DNA of 64,000 bases, from contig NZ_AUML01000032.1 of the NCBI RefSeq assembly GCF_000430665.1, forward strand, positions 1 through 64,000, read 5' to 3'. This document shows, piece after piece, positions 54,144 through 63,953 of the stretch (positions are counted from its first letter, which is position 1; each line of letters starts with the position of its first letter). Both the position numbers and the translations under genes were made by a program. This DNA is from Aquimarina muelleri DSM 19832. Lineage in GTDB: Bacteria; Bacteroidota; Bacteroidia; Flavobacteriales; Flavobacteriaceae. The notes under the pieces are model-generated. The model was not told the origin of the DNA, made no database searches, and saw only the letters and a list, made by a program, of their open reading frames with translations.

Positions 54144-56366
54144 TTATTTTTTTTTAGCCATACATTTTAAAGTTTCTTTAATGGTAAACCAACAAAAATA
54201 TCCTATCCCTACTGAAAAAATAACGTCTCCTATAATTCGTAACCATTTAATAGTCTGAAATGAAGGAGAGTATAGTAACTCTGTACTTCTTGCATACCAA
54301 TATCCATGTTTAATAGAAGCTAATGCCTGTATAATACCTTGTGGTAACAAACTAAATACCACCATTGCTAATAACCCTATATTTAAAGACCAGAAAGATA
54401 TTTTTAATATTTTATCGTTCCATTCTGTTTTTGAAATCATTCGTAACGAAAAAAGTATTAACCCCATTCCTAGCATACCATAAACACCAAATAAAGCTGT
54501 GTGCGCATGCACTGCTGTTGTGTTTAGTCCTTGTATATAGTATAATGCTATTGGTGGATTTATCAAAAAACCAAATACTCCGGCTCCCAGCATATTCCAG
54601 AAGGAAACTGCAAGAAAGAAATAAATAGGCCACTTGTATTCTTTTACCCATTCCTTAGCCTTTAACAGACTCCAGTTTTCCCAGATTTCGTAACCAATTA
54701 AAGTTAAAGGCACTACCTCTAAAGCACTAAATGTAGCTCCTAAAGCTATAGCATGAACCGGAGTTCCTGAAAAATACAAATGATGTAGTGTTCCTATAAT
54801 ACCTCCTGAAAGGAATATAATAGCTGATAGAACGGTAACTCTTCCTGCAGTTTTTGCTGGTATAAGTTTCATTTTTGTAAACAAAAAAGCAATGACAACA
54901 GTTGCAAAAACTTCAAAAAATCCTTCTACCCATAAATGAACCAACCACCATCTCCAATAATTGATTACAGATAGAGATGAGTTTTCTCCATACATTAACC
55001 CCGAAAAGAAAAATGAACCTATTGCTATTACAGATATTAGGAATAGTATTAATAAATGTCTGGTATTATCTTTTCTTCGGATACCTACAAGAATGTGTCT
55101 ACCAACTAAAATCACCCATAAGACTAAGCCTACTGCTAATAATATTTGCCAGAATCTACCTAAATCCATATATTCATATCCCTGATGTCCAAAGAAAAAA
55201 TTAGTAGTTAATTCTAAATATTGTTTTACTCCCAGCCACTCTCCTACCATAGATCCTAATACGACAATTAGTATGGCTATGAATAAAAAGTTAATACCAA
55301 ATGTTTGAAATTTTAATTCTTTATTGCTTACTAAAGGTGCAATAAATAGCCCGGTGGATAACCATGCTGCTGCAATCCAAAAAATTGCTAGTTGTGTATG
55401 CCAGGTTCTACTTATAGTATACGGCAGGTATTTAGATAATTCAAACCCAAAAAACTCTTGTCCTTCTACAGTATAATGTACTGTAATAATACCAAGAACT
55501 ACTTGTAGTGCTATTAAAAGACTTATTACCAAAAAGTACTTTAATGTTGCTTTTTGAGAGGCAAACAATTTAATATTCTTTAAAGGGTTTACATTAGGTA
55601 TTTCGCCTTTTTCTTCTCTTTCTCTATGACTACTTCGTATATGGTACCAAACCATAATAGATATAAATAATAAAAGTAAAACAATCGAAAATCCAGACCA
55701 TATCTGTGCATCTACTGTTATAAGATTATCAATTAATGGCTCATGCGGCCAATTAGAGGTATACGTAATAGTATCTCCTATTCTATTGGTAGAGGCTGCC
55801 CAAGATGCCCAAAATAAAAATGCATTAAGATCATCTAATTTAGATTCATCTACCAACATATCTTTTGGTATAGCATATTCTGCATTTCCTTTTGAAAATA
55901 TATTTTTATAATGCTTTGAATTGGATAAAATGGCTTCTTTTCTGTCGGCAGTAATCCAAACATTTTTTGTTATTGTATCATATGTATTCGTTTTGATTTG
56001 ATCTACCAATCGCCCTTTTAGTAATCCTTTATTTTCTGTAGATAGGTTTTCATAACTCTCGCCATAGGGTAAAGACCATTTATTTAATAAAAACATTGCT
56101 TCTTTATGGATCCAATCGGCAGACCAGTCTGGTGCTACATAACTACCATGCCCCCAAATAGAGCCTACCTCCATCCCACCGATAGATTCCCAAACATTTT
56201 GTCCTCGCTGTATATTTGCTTTTGTAAAAATGACCTCATTTGTTTTTACTACCATTACTTTTTCTGGTATGGGAGGTTTTTCTTGGTATATCTTGACTCC
56301 TACCCAAATTAGTGCCGCAAAAGAGAGCACTACAATGGTGATAAATCCTATCCATATTTTTTTCAT
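54144..56366 (-). CDS. norB: Quinol-dependent nitric oxide reductase (qNOR)
   Basis: The 740-residue integral membrane enzyme reduces NO to N2O using quinol. It has the fused N-terminal region (GQNVWESIGGMEVGSIWGHG, typical of qNOR) and about 13 membrane helices. Heme/non-heme iron ligands show in ISRTWHTQLAIFW, WWLVHLWVEGFFEV and TLHHLYFSG. A quinol type is indicated by the single long chain and by the absence of a norC gene. It could detoxify NO or serve in partial denitrification. An FNR-type palindrome lies 66 bases upstream of the start. Confidence 0.93.
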   Translation of the reverse strand: MKKIWIGFITIVVLSFAALIWVGVKIYQEKPPIPEKVMVVKTNEVIFTKANIQRGQNVWESIGGMEVGSIWGHGSYVAPDWSADWIHKEAMFLLNKWSLPYGESYENLSTENKGLLKGRLVDQIKTNTYDTITKNVWITADRKEAILSNSKHYKNIFSKGNAEYAIPKDMLVDESKLDDLNAFLFWASWAASTNRIGDTITYTSNWPHEPLIDNLITVDAQIWSGFSIVLLLLFISIMVWYHIRSSHREREEKGEIPNVNPLKNIKLFASQKATLKYFLVISLLIALQVVLGIITVHYTVEGQEFFGFELSKYLPYTISRTWHTQLAIFWIAAAWLSTGLFIAPLVSNKELKFQTFGINFLFIAILIVVLGSMVGEWLGVKQYLELTTNFFFGHQGYEYMDLGRFWQILLAVGLVLWVILVGRHILVGIRRKDNTRHLLILFLISVIAIGSFFFSGLMYGENSSLSVINYWRWWLVHLWVEGFFEVFATVVIAFLFTKMKLIPAKTAGRVTVLSAIIFLSGGIIGTLHHLYFSGTPVHAIALGATFSALEVVPLTLIGYEIWENWSLLKAKEWVKEYKWPIYFFLAVSFWNMLGAGVFGFLINPPIALYYIQGLNTTAVHAHTALFGVYGMLGMGLILFSLRMISKTEWNDKILKISFWSLNIGLLAMVVFSLLPQGIIQALASIKHGYWYARSTELLYSPSFQTIKWLRIIGDVIFSVGIGYFCWFTIKETLKCMAKKK

Positions 56367-56687
56367 TATTTTAGTTTTAGGTTTTAGTAAATTTTTTACA
56401 CAAAACTAACACCTCAACTAATTGTCTTTTTATGATTGAAATCATGTTTAATGATTTTTTCCTAGAATCAACTTCTCTTTAATTTCTATATCTGCTGTAT
56501 GAATATGTTTATCTAAAAGTATCCGATAAGCTTATCTACCATTTATATGACAACATAATTATTATTCTTTTGTTGTTTTTTATAATTTATCTGGTAATGA
56601 CAGAATCATATTACATAGTTTATGATTAAACTCATAAAACAAGAAATAAAAAGAGTATACTTTTGAAGTAAATAAAAATATCATATT
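56367..56687. other. Divergent control region of norB and the cupin gene
   Basis: This 321-base gap contains the FNR-type palindrome (56432-56445) and no gene. Further AT-rich sequence may carry both promoters; I cannot fix them by eye. Confidence 0.4.
56432..56445. promoter_or_regulatory. Crp/FNR-type palindrome upstream of norB
   Basis: ATGAT-TGAA-ATCAT is a perfect palindrome close to the FNR consensus TTGAT-N4-ATCAA. It lies in the divergent gap between norB and the cupin gene, 66 bases before the norB start. Confidence 0.5.
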
Positions 56688-57026
56688 ATGCAAGTGACAT
56701 CTTTACTTAAAGATCTTAATTATGGAGATAAAAATCCCGTAATTACCAAATTAATTGAAAACGACGCTACCAAAGAAATAAGAATTGTATTTAAAAAAGG
56801 ACAAGAAATGAAGGAACATAAAACTAAGTTCCCGATAACTGTAGAGGTTTTTGAAGGTGAAATTGGTTTTGGTGCAAAAAACATTACTTATGTTCTTAAA
56901 AAAGGGGATATCATATCTCTAGATCCTAATATAAGCCATAATCTTATTGCTTCAGAAAATAGTATTGTAAGGCTTTCTTTATCTAAAAACGATTCTGTAG
57001 AAAGAGTATTAAAGGTGAATACATAA
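56688..57026 (+). CDS. Cupin-domain protein
   Basis: The 112-residue small beta-barrel has the cupin pattern: IRIVFKKGQEMKEHKTKFP, VEVFEGEIGFGAKN, YVLKKGDIISLDPNISHNLIA. The single His pair (EHK, SHN) is compatible with a metal site. It is divergent from the nitric oxide reductase gene and probably shares its regulation, suggesting a role in the response to NO or low oxygen. Confidence 0.75.
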   Translation: MQVTSLLKDLNYGDKNPVITKLIENDATKEIRIVFKKGQEMKEHKTKFPITVEVFEGEIGFGAKNITYVLKKGDIISLDPNISHNLIASENSIVRLSLSKNDSVERVLKVNT

Positions 57027-57333
57027 TCCTGATTAACGAACTGATGAATATACTCCTTAAAACATATGTCGTTTTGAAACAGTCTTTTAATGAGAAATTA
57101 TAATCCCTTAAGTTATAATTCTGCTGTTGTTGAATTAGTAACCAGAAGTATATTATAAACTTAGAAAAACCGCATTAATATAAAAATATCTGACTCATGG
57201 GGGTGTTTTACTAAAGGATACTCTAAAGAATAACCATATCTATTTTTTTTTTTGCTATTCTTAAGGCTATTTGTGCATCTCCTCCTAGTTCGGATAATAT
57301 TTAGTTTTTACTAATATATGTTTTTACTTTTTT
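57027..57333. other. Interval holding only a decayed gene
   Basis: This 307-base gap between the cupin gene and the end of pfkA contains the methylglyoxal synthase remnant (57098-57300). No intact gene is present. Confidence 0.55.
57098..57300 (-). pseudogene. mgsA: Methylglyoxal synthase remnant (C-terminal half)
   Basis: On the minus strand, ILSELGGDAQIALRIAKKK-IDMVIL is followed by a stop, then after a shift of frame PLVKHPHESDIFILMRFF-stop-VYNILLVTNSTTAEL. This matches the C-terminal half of MgsA (family pattern GGDxQI, IDMxIF, DPL.KHPH..DI..L.R...V.NIP.ATN). It has one frameshift near 57235 and at least two in-frame stops, and the N-terminal half, with its catalytic Asp, is missing. MgsA converts dihydroxyacetone phosphate to methylglyoxal. 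It lies 33 bases beyond the end of pfkA. I call it dead with good confidence. Confidence 0.75.
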
Positions 57334-58320
57334 TTAAGTAGAAAGAATATCTGAAATACGTAATAGCTCTTTATTAATACTATGTTTTTCTTTTAACCCT
57401 CTATCAAAACTTGTTGCTGCTATTTCATTATTTAATATACCTACCATTACATTTTTTTCTCCATCCAAAAGTAGCTCTACTGCTTTTACACAAAGTCTAC
57501 TTGCAAGAGTTCTATCAAAACATGAAGGGGTACCTCCTCTTTGCATATGCCCCAAAACAGTAACTCTAACATCATAATCTGGCATGTTTTCAGTTACATA
57601 ATCTGCTAGTTCATATACATTTTTTCCTATTTTATCTCCCTCGCTTACTACTACTATACTAGAAGATTTACCAGAGCGTTTACTACGTTTTAAAGATTCT
57701 AATAGTCTTTCCAGACCTAAATCTTCTTCAGGAATAAGGATTTCTTCAGCTCCTGCTCCCACCCCACTGTTTAAAGCTATAAATCCTGCATCTCTACCCA
57801 TTACTTCTACAAAAAATAATCGATCATGAGAACTTGCTGTGTCTCTTATTTTATCGATGGCTTCTACTACTGTGTTCAATGCGGTATCATACCCTATTGT
57901 AAAATTGGTTCCTGCAATATCATTATCTATAGTACCTGGAACACCTATAACAGGAATTTCAAATTCTTCGCTAAAAATTTTCCCTCCTTTAAAGGTACCA
58001 TCCCCTCCAATTAATACCATTGCATCTACTCCTATTTCTTTAAGATGGTCTGCTGCTTTTTTTCTACCTTCTGGAGTTATAAAATCTTTAGATCTTGCAG
58101 ATTTAAGTATAGTACCTCCACGGCTTATTATGTTACGAACACTTCTGGCATTTAACTCTATATAATCCCCTTCTATCATACCTTGATAGCCTCTATAAAA
58201 CCCTATACATTTCACATTATAATAGGCACATGCTCTTGCTACTGCTCGTATTGCTGCATTCATTCCTGGTGCATCCCCTCCAGAAGTCATAACCCCAATT
58301 GTTCTTATTTCTTTGGCCAT
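57334..58320 (-). CDS. pfkA: ATP-dependent 6-phosphofructokinase
   Basis: The 328-residue glycolytic enzyme phosphorylates fructose 6-phosphate. Motifs are GVMTSGGDAPGMNAAIRAV, the ATP loop GGDGTFKGG, PGTIDNDIAGTNFTIGYDTALN with the catalytic Asp pair, and LGHMQRGGTPSCFDR. The Gly in GGDGTFKGG supports ATP rather than pyrophosphate. It is probably monocistronic; the TamB-family gene lies upstream on the same strand after 101 bases. Confidence 0.95.
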   Translation of the reverse strand: MAKEIRTIGVMTSGGDAPGMNAAIRAVARACAYYNVKCIGFYRGYQGMIEGDYIELNARSVRNIISRGGTILKSARSKDFITPEGRKKAADHLKEIGVDAMVLIGGDGTFKGGKIFSEEFEIPVIGVPGTIDNDIAGTNFTIGYDTALNTVVEAIDKIRDTASSHDRLFFVEVMGRDAGFIALNSGVGAGAEEILIPEEDLGLERLLESLKRSKRSGKSSSIVVVSEGDKIGKNVYELADYVTENMPDYDVRVTVLGHMQRGGTPSCFDRTLASRLCVKAVELLLDGEKNVMVGILNNEIAATSFDRGLKEKHSINKELLRISDILST

Positions 58321-58421
58321 AATTAGTTTTTTTGCAAGCTTTTTAGTTTCATAAAATCATATTTAAGTTATACATAAGCATTTGTTTCTTAATATATAAA
58401 CATTGGATAAAGATCTTATTC

Positions 58422-61400
58422 TTATTTATTTTTTCCTGTAAAGTTAATGAAATTAGGACTTTCTATTTTGGTTGTATCTACAGGTTTTGCAATCGAGTCT
58501 AAAGTTTTTTTATTTTTAAAAATCTTAGTCCATAGCTCTCTAAAATTATCAAAATCTACAGAGTATGATAATCCCATCCCTTGTTCGTATCCTTGATTTC
58601 CTGAGCCTACAAATTGGATTCTGTTTTCTCTATTAAAAACCTTTCCTCTTAAAGATCCATCTTCGTTAAATAAATACTCCACTTCAACATTACCTACCAC
58701 TCCAGAGTCATTTACTCCTCCTATAGGCACTCCTACTCTTCCGTTTATTAAAATTCTATTATTGATCTGAGTAGAGAGCGTTAATCCGAATTGATCTGCA
58801 TCTTCTTGGTCTAGATTACGAACTCCTTGTATATAATTTAATCCTACTTGAATTTTATCATCTTTATCAGAGAATATCCCATTAAAAAGACTGGATGCTC
58901 TTTCTGCTACTAAACCACCTGTAAAAGCATTAGCATCAAAAGTACCATTATAAAACTGTCCAGAAGAGACTAAAGAAAGTGCTTGTAACTCTTTATTTGA
59001 CTTATCACTTAGTTTATAATCTAATTCACTTTTTACAATAGAACTTAGGTTTGGAAACTCTATATTAAACTCTACGTCTGGTTGAATCAATTCTCCTTTG
59101 AGATCTACCACTACCTCTACGGGTATTTTACGGTTTACGGAAGAGTTTTCTAATAGTATGGCAGGGTTTGCTTCGGTTTTATATACGGCACTAAGATCTA
59201 AAACTGCTCTGGTTGGGCTTCCATCCCAATTAATTGTTCCTCCTTCACGTACTGTAAATAATTTTTCAACAAATGCTCCATATCTAAAATTATAGGTTCC
59301 TTGATATGCTACGAAATCCCCCCACATATTAAATTTACCATTGGTATTAATCTCGATAAGCAACGTACCTGCCCCTCTACCTTTTAAGGAACTCCCTGTA
59401 CTTTTATCTACTACAATCTCTACCTCTGCATCATCTGTTACATCTAGTTCAAAATTAAGCTCCAGACCTTTAATTTCTTCTAATATTATTTCTTTTCCAT
59501 CTAATCTTGCACGTTTTTCTTCTGGGCTTAAAAAATGTATATAGGAGTTATCCCCTATAGATTCTAATTCATTTAATGGTATTTTAAAAACTGTTCCTTT
59601 TTCTGTGGTTGCATTTACGTTTATTACCAATTCTCTAATCGGACCTTTAATAAATGCTTCTCCACTTATAAAACCTGTACCATAATATAAAGACTCTTCG
59701 CTTTCTTGTGTATCCAGAACCAGTAATCTTTTATTAGCTAGTAGTTCTAACCCTAGTTCCCATTTAGAAAAACGTTTATGCGCAATATATCCACTTAGGG
59801 TTCCTTGTGTTTTATATTTTGTATCAACAATTTCTACATCTATAAAGTTAAATCGTTGTTTTTCTAACACTACTGTTGAGTTGTCTTCTAGATCCAAATC
59901 AACGTTTAAGTATGGTATCTTAAGTCCTGCTTTATATAGTTTTAAAACCCCATCTACAGAAGGGTCTTTGTAGTTTCCAGAAACTTTTACATTTCCTGAC
60001 ACAAATCCTCTTATATCAGTAATTACATCGCCTCCAATTGCGCTAAATTCTGAAATATTAAATGTATCTAATTCTATATCTACATTTATAGAAGGATTAC
60101 TTTCTGAAACATTAATAGCTCCTAATGCAGAAAATGTTTGTTGTTTATCATTTATTAAACGAGAATTGATATTATACTCGGTAAGATCTGCATTTCCTGC
60201 AATGTTAAATTTTAATTGCCCTAAAGGAGTTTTGTTTATTTCTAAATCATTGACAATTACGGTAGAAGTTGGGAAATAATTACCTTTTTCTTGTAATAGA
60301 GATAAGTTTCCTTCTACTCTACCTCCAAAATCTAAACTATCAATTCTGGGGGTAATTTTATGAAGGTCTACATTTTTAAAGGTTGCTTTTAAATTTTTAT
60401 AATCTTTACCTTCAGTTATACCGTTTATCATGATTTCCTCATCCATATAACTAAGTAATATGGATCGTATATCTATACTTTTAAAATCATTACTAAAGAT
60501 AACCTTGTTATTATCTTTTCTTTTTTCCTTATTAACGTACCAGGTATATCCTTTATATGTAAAGTCTGATTTTCTTAGCCCAACAACAGATTTATTTTCT
60601 TCGTTTATAGTGTGATAAAATTCAAGATTAAAATTATCTTGATTATTTATCCCTCCTTTAAATTCTGAATGCATGAATAAGGTATCTTTTAGAGTCACAT
60701 TAATTAAACTAAACTCGGATATATCATAATACTTAGAATCTATGCTATCAACTGCTATATAGGTATTAAATAATGGGTTTTTATTATCTATCTGGATATC
60801 TACATCCTTCATTAAATTATCAAAAGCCTTAATAGACGGTGATTTAAAAGTAAGTTTAAATTCGGATTCATTACTTTCAACTTTTCCTTTTATAATAGTA
60901 TTTGGTGCAAATTCAACTTCTGGAAAAAAGACATCTACTATTTTATTATAAATTTTAAAGTTAAACTCCATAAACTCATTATCGGTAATTTCTGTAGCTT
61001 CGAAATTGGTGTATAAGCTTCCGATAGAGTTTCTAAATAAATCGTATACATTCTCAAATCTAAATACTCCTTTTACATTACCTTCTATTATATCTGGACT
61101 ATTTATCGTGATAGTTCGTATGTTTTTATCATCAAAACTTGAAGTAACATCAAAATCTTCAAAATAAAATCCTCCATCCTGATTAGTATATAAAGTTTTT
61201 TCAAAAGAAATAGTCCCATACGCATCATTAATACCTGTACCTTTCATATTCATATATAGATCTCCATTAAAAACAGAAATACTATCTCTGGTAAATATAT
61301 TTAGTTTTTTAAGGTCTATATGATCTACATAAGCAATAAAATTATAATTATTTATTTGTTTTGATAAGTCGGCTACTCCATTAAAACTAAATTTAGCATT

Positions 61401-62942
61401 AGGATCTTTAGATTTTAAACTGCCATCAAATACTCTTTCTTTCAGATTTCCTTGTGCTTTTATATCTGTATAGGTATATCCATTAAATTCTAACTTACTA
61501 ATATCTCCTTCTATCTTAGTGTCGAGATTCTCGATAGTAAAACCACTTCCATCTACATGAATATCAAACGTAGAGTTTCCTACAGATTTTTGCCCTATTA
61601 ATTGCCCTATATTAAATTTTTTTGAAATGATATTCCCATTATAAGAGGCATTCTTTACATTGTCTAAGTTTTCTAACAAAACAAAGGCATTAATTTTTCC
61701 TAAATGGGAAAACAAATCCATATCAATATCTACCGCTTTGGTAGTAACAATAGCATTTCCTGTAGCTCTTACACTTCCAAATTGATACAATTGTCTTGGC
61801 AAAGAATTTCCTAATACATTTGGCAACAGATTCACTAAATCGTAATAATTACTAGTAAGATTCTCAAAATCTCCTTCTAATTCGAATTCTGAGGTATTGC
61901 CTAATGCATTTTTAATTCTAATATCCCCTTTAACAATAGATCTATCTAATCCAGAGATATTGGCATTAATAATTTTAAAATTATTTAATGTCCCTTTTAT
62001 TAATGTATTTTGCATTTTTAGTTCCTGATCTTTTCCAAATTCTTTATAAAATGGAATCAAATCATTTGTAGAAACAGTGGCTTTATTAAAAGTTGCGTTA
62101 ATATTTACTTTATTCTCAAAATCTACCAAATCTCCTTCTTCGTATGTAAAAAGTATTTCTCCTTCAATTTTAGAGTCTTTAGTCTCTATTACCAGATCCT
62201 GAAAATTCATATTTGTAGGTGTAATCGAAAAACAGGCTTGTAACATCGATACGTCTAATCCTCTAAAATCCTTGCACGCTAATGCATCAACATTTATATA
62301 GACATCATTGCCATCTACTAATAAGCTCTCGGCATTAAGCATAATATTAGTATACTCAACAGCTTTTGGGGTATTTAAATTTTCATTTGTAAAACTATAT
62401 TCACCTCTTAATATACTAATGTTTTGCGTCGTTAATCTAAATTCTTGTTCCGAAGATGTTTTTTTATTTGTATTAAATTTTCTAACAAATGTCATTAAAT
62501 TATCACTATTCTCCTCTTTATAAATTTTCATTTTAAAGATTAAGTCTTCAATAGATACTTTTCCTAAAGCTGGTTGACCTTTTATAACTTCCTTAAGACT
62601 AATAAGTGATGTTTTTATATTACCCGCAAATATTAATGTATCCTGATGATGATCCTTAATTAAGATTTTATCAAGATTTACTTTTCCGGCATAAGTAAGC
62701 CCTATTTTATCAATATTAATATCAACTCCGTATGTTTTATTAAGATAGTTTGTGGCTTTATTACCTACAAAAGTTTGAACTGCAGGAATAGAAAAAAGCA
62801 CTACCAAAAATGCAAATAGTGATAAAAGAACAAGAAATGTTCTTAATAATATTTTCCTAAATTTCCTGATACGTTTTATTGTTTTAACTTTGTTGACAAT
62901 ATTAACAATTTCTATGCCCTTTTCCTCATAATGAATCCACAA
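58422..62942 (-). CDS. tamB: TamB-family translocation/assembly module protein (DUF490)
   Basis: The 1506-residue product has a single N-terminal membrane helix (~34-56: LLRTFLVLLSLFAFLVVLFSI), then a very long beta-rich taco-like region with repeated strand units, and the C-terminal TamB/DUF490 domain (~1100-1450: GTLLIEINTNGKFNMWGDFVAYQGTYNFRYGAFVEKLF, LDLSAVYKTEANPAI, DVEFNIEFPNLSSIVKSELDYKLSD). Such proteins span the periplasm and help phospholipid or outer-membrane protein transport. The ATG at 62942 overlaps the divergent tsaD start by 12 bases; no other Met lies near the N-terminus, so a non-ATG start downstream is possible. Confidence 0.88.
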   Translation of the reverse strand: MWIHYEEKGIEIVNIVNKVKTIKRIRKFRKILLRTFLVLLSLFAFLVVLFSIPAVQTFVGNKATNYLNKTYGVDINIDKIGLTYAGKVNLDKILIKDHHQDTLIFAGNIKTSLISLKEVIKGQPALGKVSIEDLIFKMKIYKEENSDNLMTFVRKFNTNKKTSSEQEFRLTTQNISILRGEYSFTNENLNTPKAVEYTNIMLNAESLLVDGNDVYINVDALACKDFRGLDVSMLQACFSITPTNMNFQDLVIETKDSKIEGEILFTYEEGDLVDFENKVNINATFNKATVSTNDLIPFYKEFGKDQELKMQNTLIKGTLNNFKIINANISGLDRSIVKGDIRIKNALGNTSEFELEGDFENLTSNYYDLVNLLPNVLGNSLPRQLYQFGSVRATGNAIVTTKAVDIDMDLFSHLGKINAFVLLENLDNVKNASYNGNIISKKFNIGQLIGQKSVGNSTFDIHVDGSGFTIENLDTKIEGDISKLEFNGYTYTDIKAQGNLKERVFDGSLKSKDPNAKFSFNGVADLSKQINNYNFIAYVDHIDLKKLNIFTRDSISVFNGDLYMNMKGTGINDAYGTISFEKTLYTNQDGGFYFEDFDVTSSFDDKNIRTITINSPDIIEGNVKGVFRFENVYDLFRNSIGSLYTNFEATEITDNEFMEFNFKIYNKIVDVFFPEVEFAPNTIIKGKVESNESEFKLTFKSPSIKAFDNLMKDVDIQIDNKNPLFNTYIAVDSIDSKYYDISEFSLINVTLKDTLFMHSEFKGGINNQDNFNLEFYHTINEENKSVVGLRKSDFTYKGYTWYVNKEKRKDNNKVIFSNDFKSIDIRSILLSYMDEEIMINGITEGKDYKNLKATFKNVDLHKITPRIDSLDFGGRVEGNLSLLQEKGNYFPTSTVIVNDLEINKTPLGQLKFNIAGNADLTEYNINSRLINDKQQTFSALGAINVSESNPSINVDIELDTFNISEFSAIGGDVITDIRGFVSGNVKVSGNYKDPSVDGVLKLYKAGLKIPYLNVDLDLEDNSTVVLEKQRFNFIDVEIVDTKYKTQGTLSGYIAHKRFSKWELGLELLANKRLLVLDTQESEESLYYGTGFISGEAFIKGPIRELVINVNATTEKGTVFKIPLNELESIGDNSYIHFLSPEEKRARLDGKEIILEEIKGLELNFELDVTDDAEVEIVVDKSTGSSLKGRGAGTLLIEINTNGKFNMWGDFVAYQGTYNFRYGAFVEKLFTVREGGTINWDGSPTRAVLDLSAVYKTEANPAILLENSSVNRKIPVEVVVDLKGELIQPDVEFNIEFPNLSSIVKSELDYKLSDKSNKELQALSLVSSGQFYNGTFDANAFTGGLVAERASSLFNGIFSDKDDKIQVGLNYIQGVRNLDQEDADQFGLTLSTQINNRILINGRVGVPIGGVNDSGVVGNVEVEYLFNEDGSLRGKVFNRENRIQFVGSGNQGYEQGMGLSYSVDFDNFRELWTKIFKNKKTLDSIAKPVDTTKIESPNFINFTGKNK

Positions 62943-63953
62943 AAAATATACATATTAGGTATTGAGTCTTCTTGTGATGATACTTCTGCTGCTGTACTAT
63001 GTAATGGACAGGTTTTATCTAATGTTGTTGCATCGCAAAAAATACACGAATTGTATGGTGGTGTTGTCCCTGAACTAGCTTCTAGAGCACACCAACAAAA
63101 CATTGTACCTGTAATAGATCAGGCAATTAAGCAAGCTAATATCAAAAAAGAAGATCTGCATGCTATTGCTTTTACACAAGGGCCTGGTTTAATGGGCTCC
63201 TTATTAGTAGGAACTTCTTTTGCTAAATCATTGGCACTTGCACTAGATATCCCTTTAATAGATGTTAATCATATGCAAGCACATATTTTGGCTCATTTTA
63301 TTGAAGAAGAAGGTTTTGATACTCCAGAGTTTCCTTTTTTAGCAATGACAATAAGTGGTGGACATACTCAAATTGTAAAGGTTACCAATCACTTTGATAT
63401 GGAAATTATTGGAGAAACTATAGATGATGCTGTTGGTGAAGCTTTTGATAAAAGTGCAAAAATATTTGGTTTGCCATATCCTGGTGGGCCATTAATTGAT
63501 AAATATGCACAACTTGGTAATCCAAAAGCGTTTCCTTTTCCTAAGCCAAAAGTTGGAGATCTTAATTTTAGCTTTAGTGGTCTTAAAACATCTGTTTTAT
63601 ATTTTGTGCAAAAGATGGTAAAAGAAAACCCAAATTTTGTAGAAGAAAACCTGCAGGATATATGTGCTTCTTTACAATACACTATTATCAACATCCTTAT
63701 CGATAAGTTAAAAAAAGCGTCTAAACAAACTGGTATTAAAAGTATTGCTATTGGTGGTGGTGTTTCAGCAAATTCTGGAATTAGAAAAGCGTTAAAGGAT
63801 GGAGAGCAAAAGTATGGTTGGAAAACATTTGTTCCTAAATTTGAATATACTACAGATAATGCCGCTATGATAGGGATTGTAGGGTATCTAAAATATCTGA
63901 AAAAAGATTTTACAGATATGACCGTAGTGGCTAAAGCAAGAATGCGGTTCTAA
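62931..63953 (+). CDS. tsaD: tRNA N6-adenosine threonylcarbamoyltransferase
   Basis: TsaD finishes the t6A37 modification of ANN-decoding tRNAs. Motifs: YILGIESSCDDTSAA, GGVVPELASRAHQQN, metal His pair in NHMQAHILAHF, TISGGHTQIV, and the ATPase GGGVSANSGIRKAL with YTTDNAAMIG. The 340 residues are standard. It is divergent from, and at the 5' end overlaps, the TamB gene, a common Flavobacteriia arrangement. Confidence 0.96.
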   Translation: MNPQKIYILGIESSCDDTSAAVLCNGQVLSNVVASQKIHELYGGVVPELASRAHQQNIVPVIDQAIKQANIKKEDLHAIAFTQGPGLMGSLLVGTSFAKSLALALDIPLIDVNHMQAHILAHFIEEEGFDTPEFPFLAMTISGGHTQIVKVTNHFDMEIIGETIDDAVGEAFDKSAKIFGLPYPGGPLIDKYAQLGNPKAFPFPKPKVGDLNFSFSGLKTSVLYFVQKMVKENPNFVEENLQDICASLQYTIINILIDKLKKASKQTGIKSIAIGGGVSANSGIRKALKDGEQKYGWKTFVPKFEYTTDNAAMIGIVGYLKYLKKDFTDMTVVAKARMRF

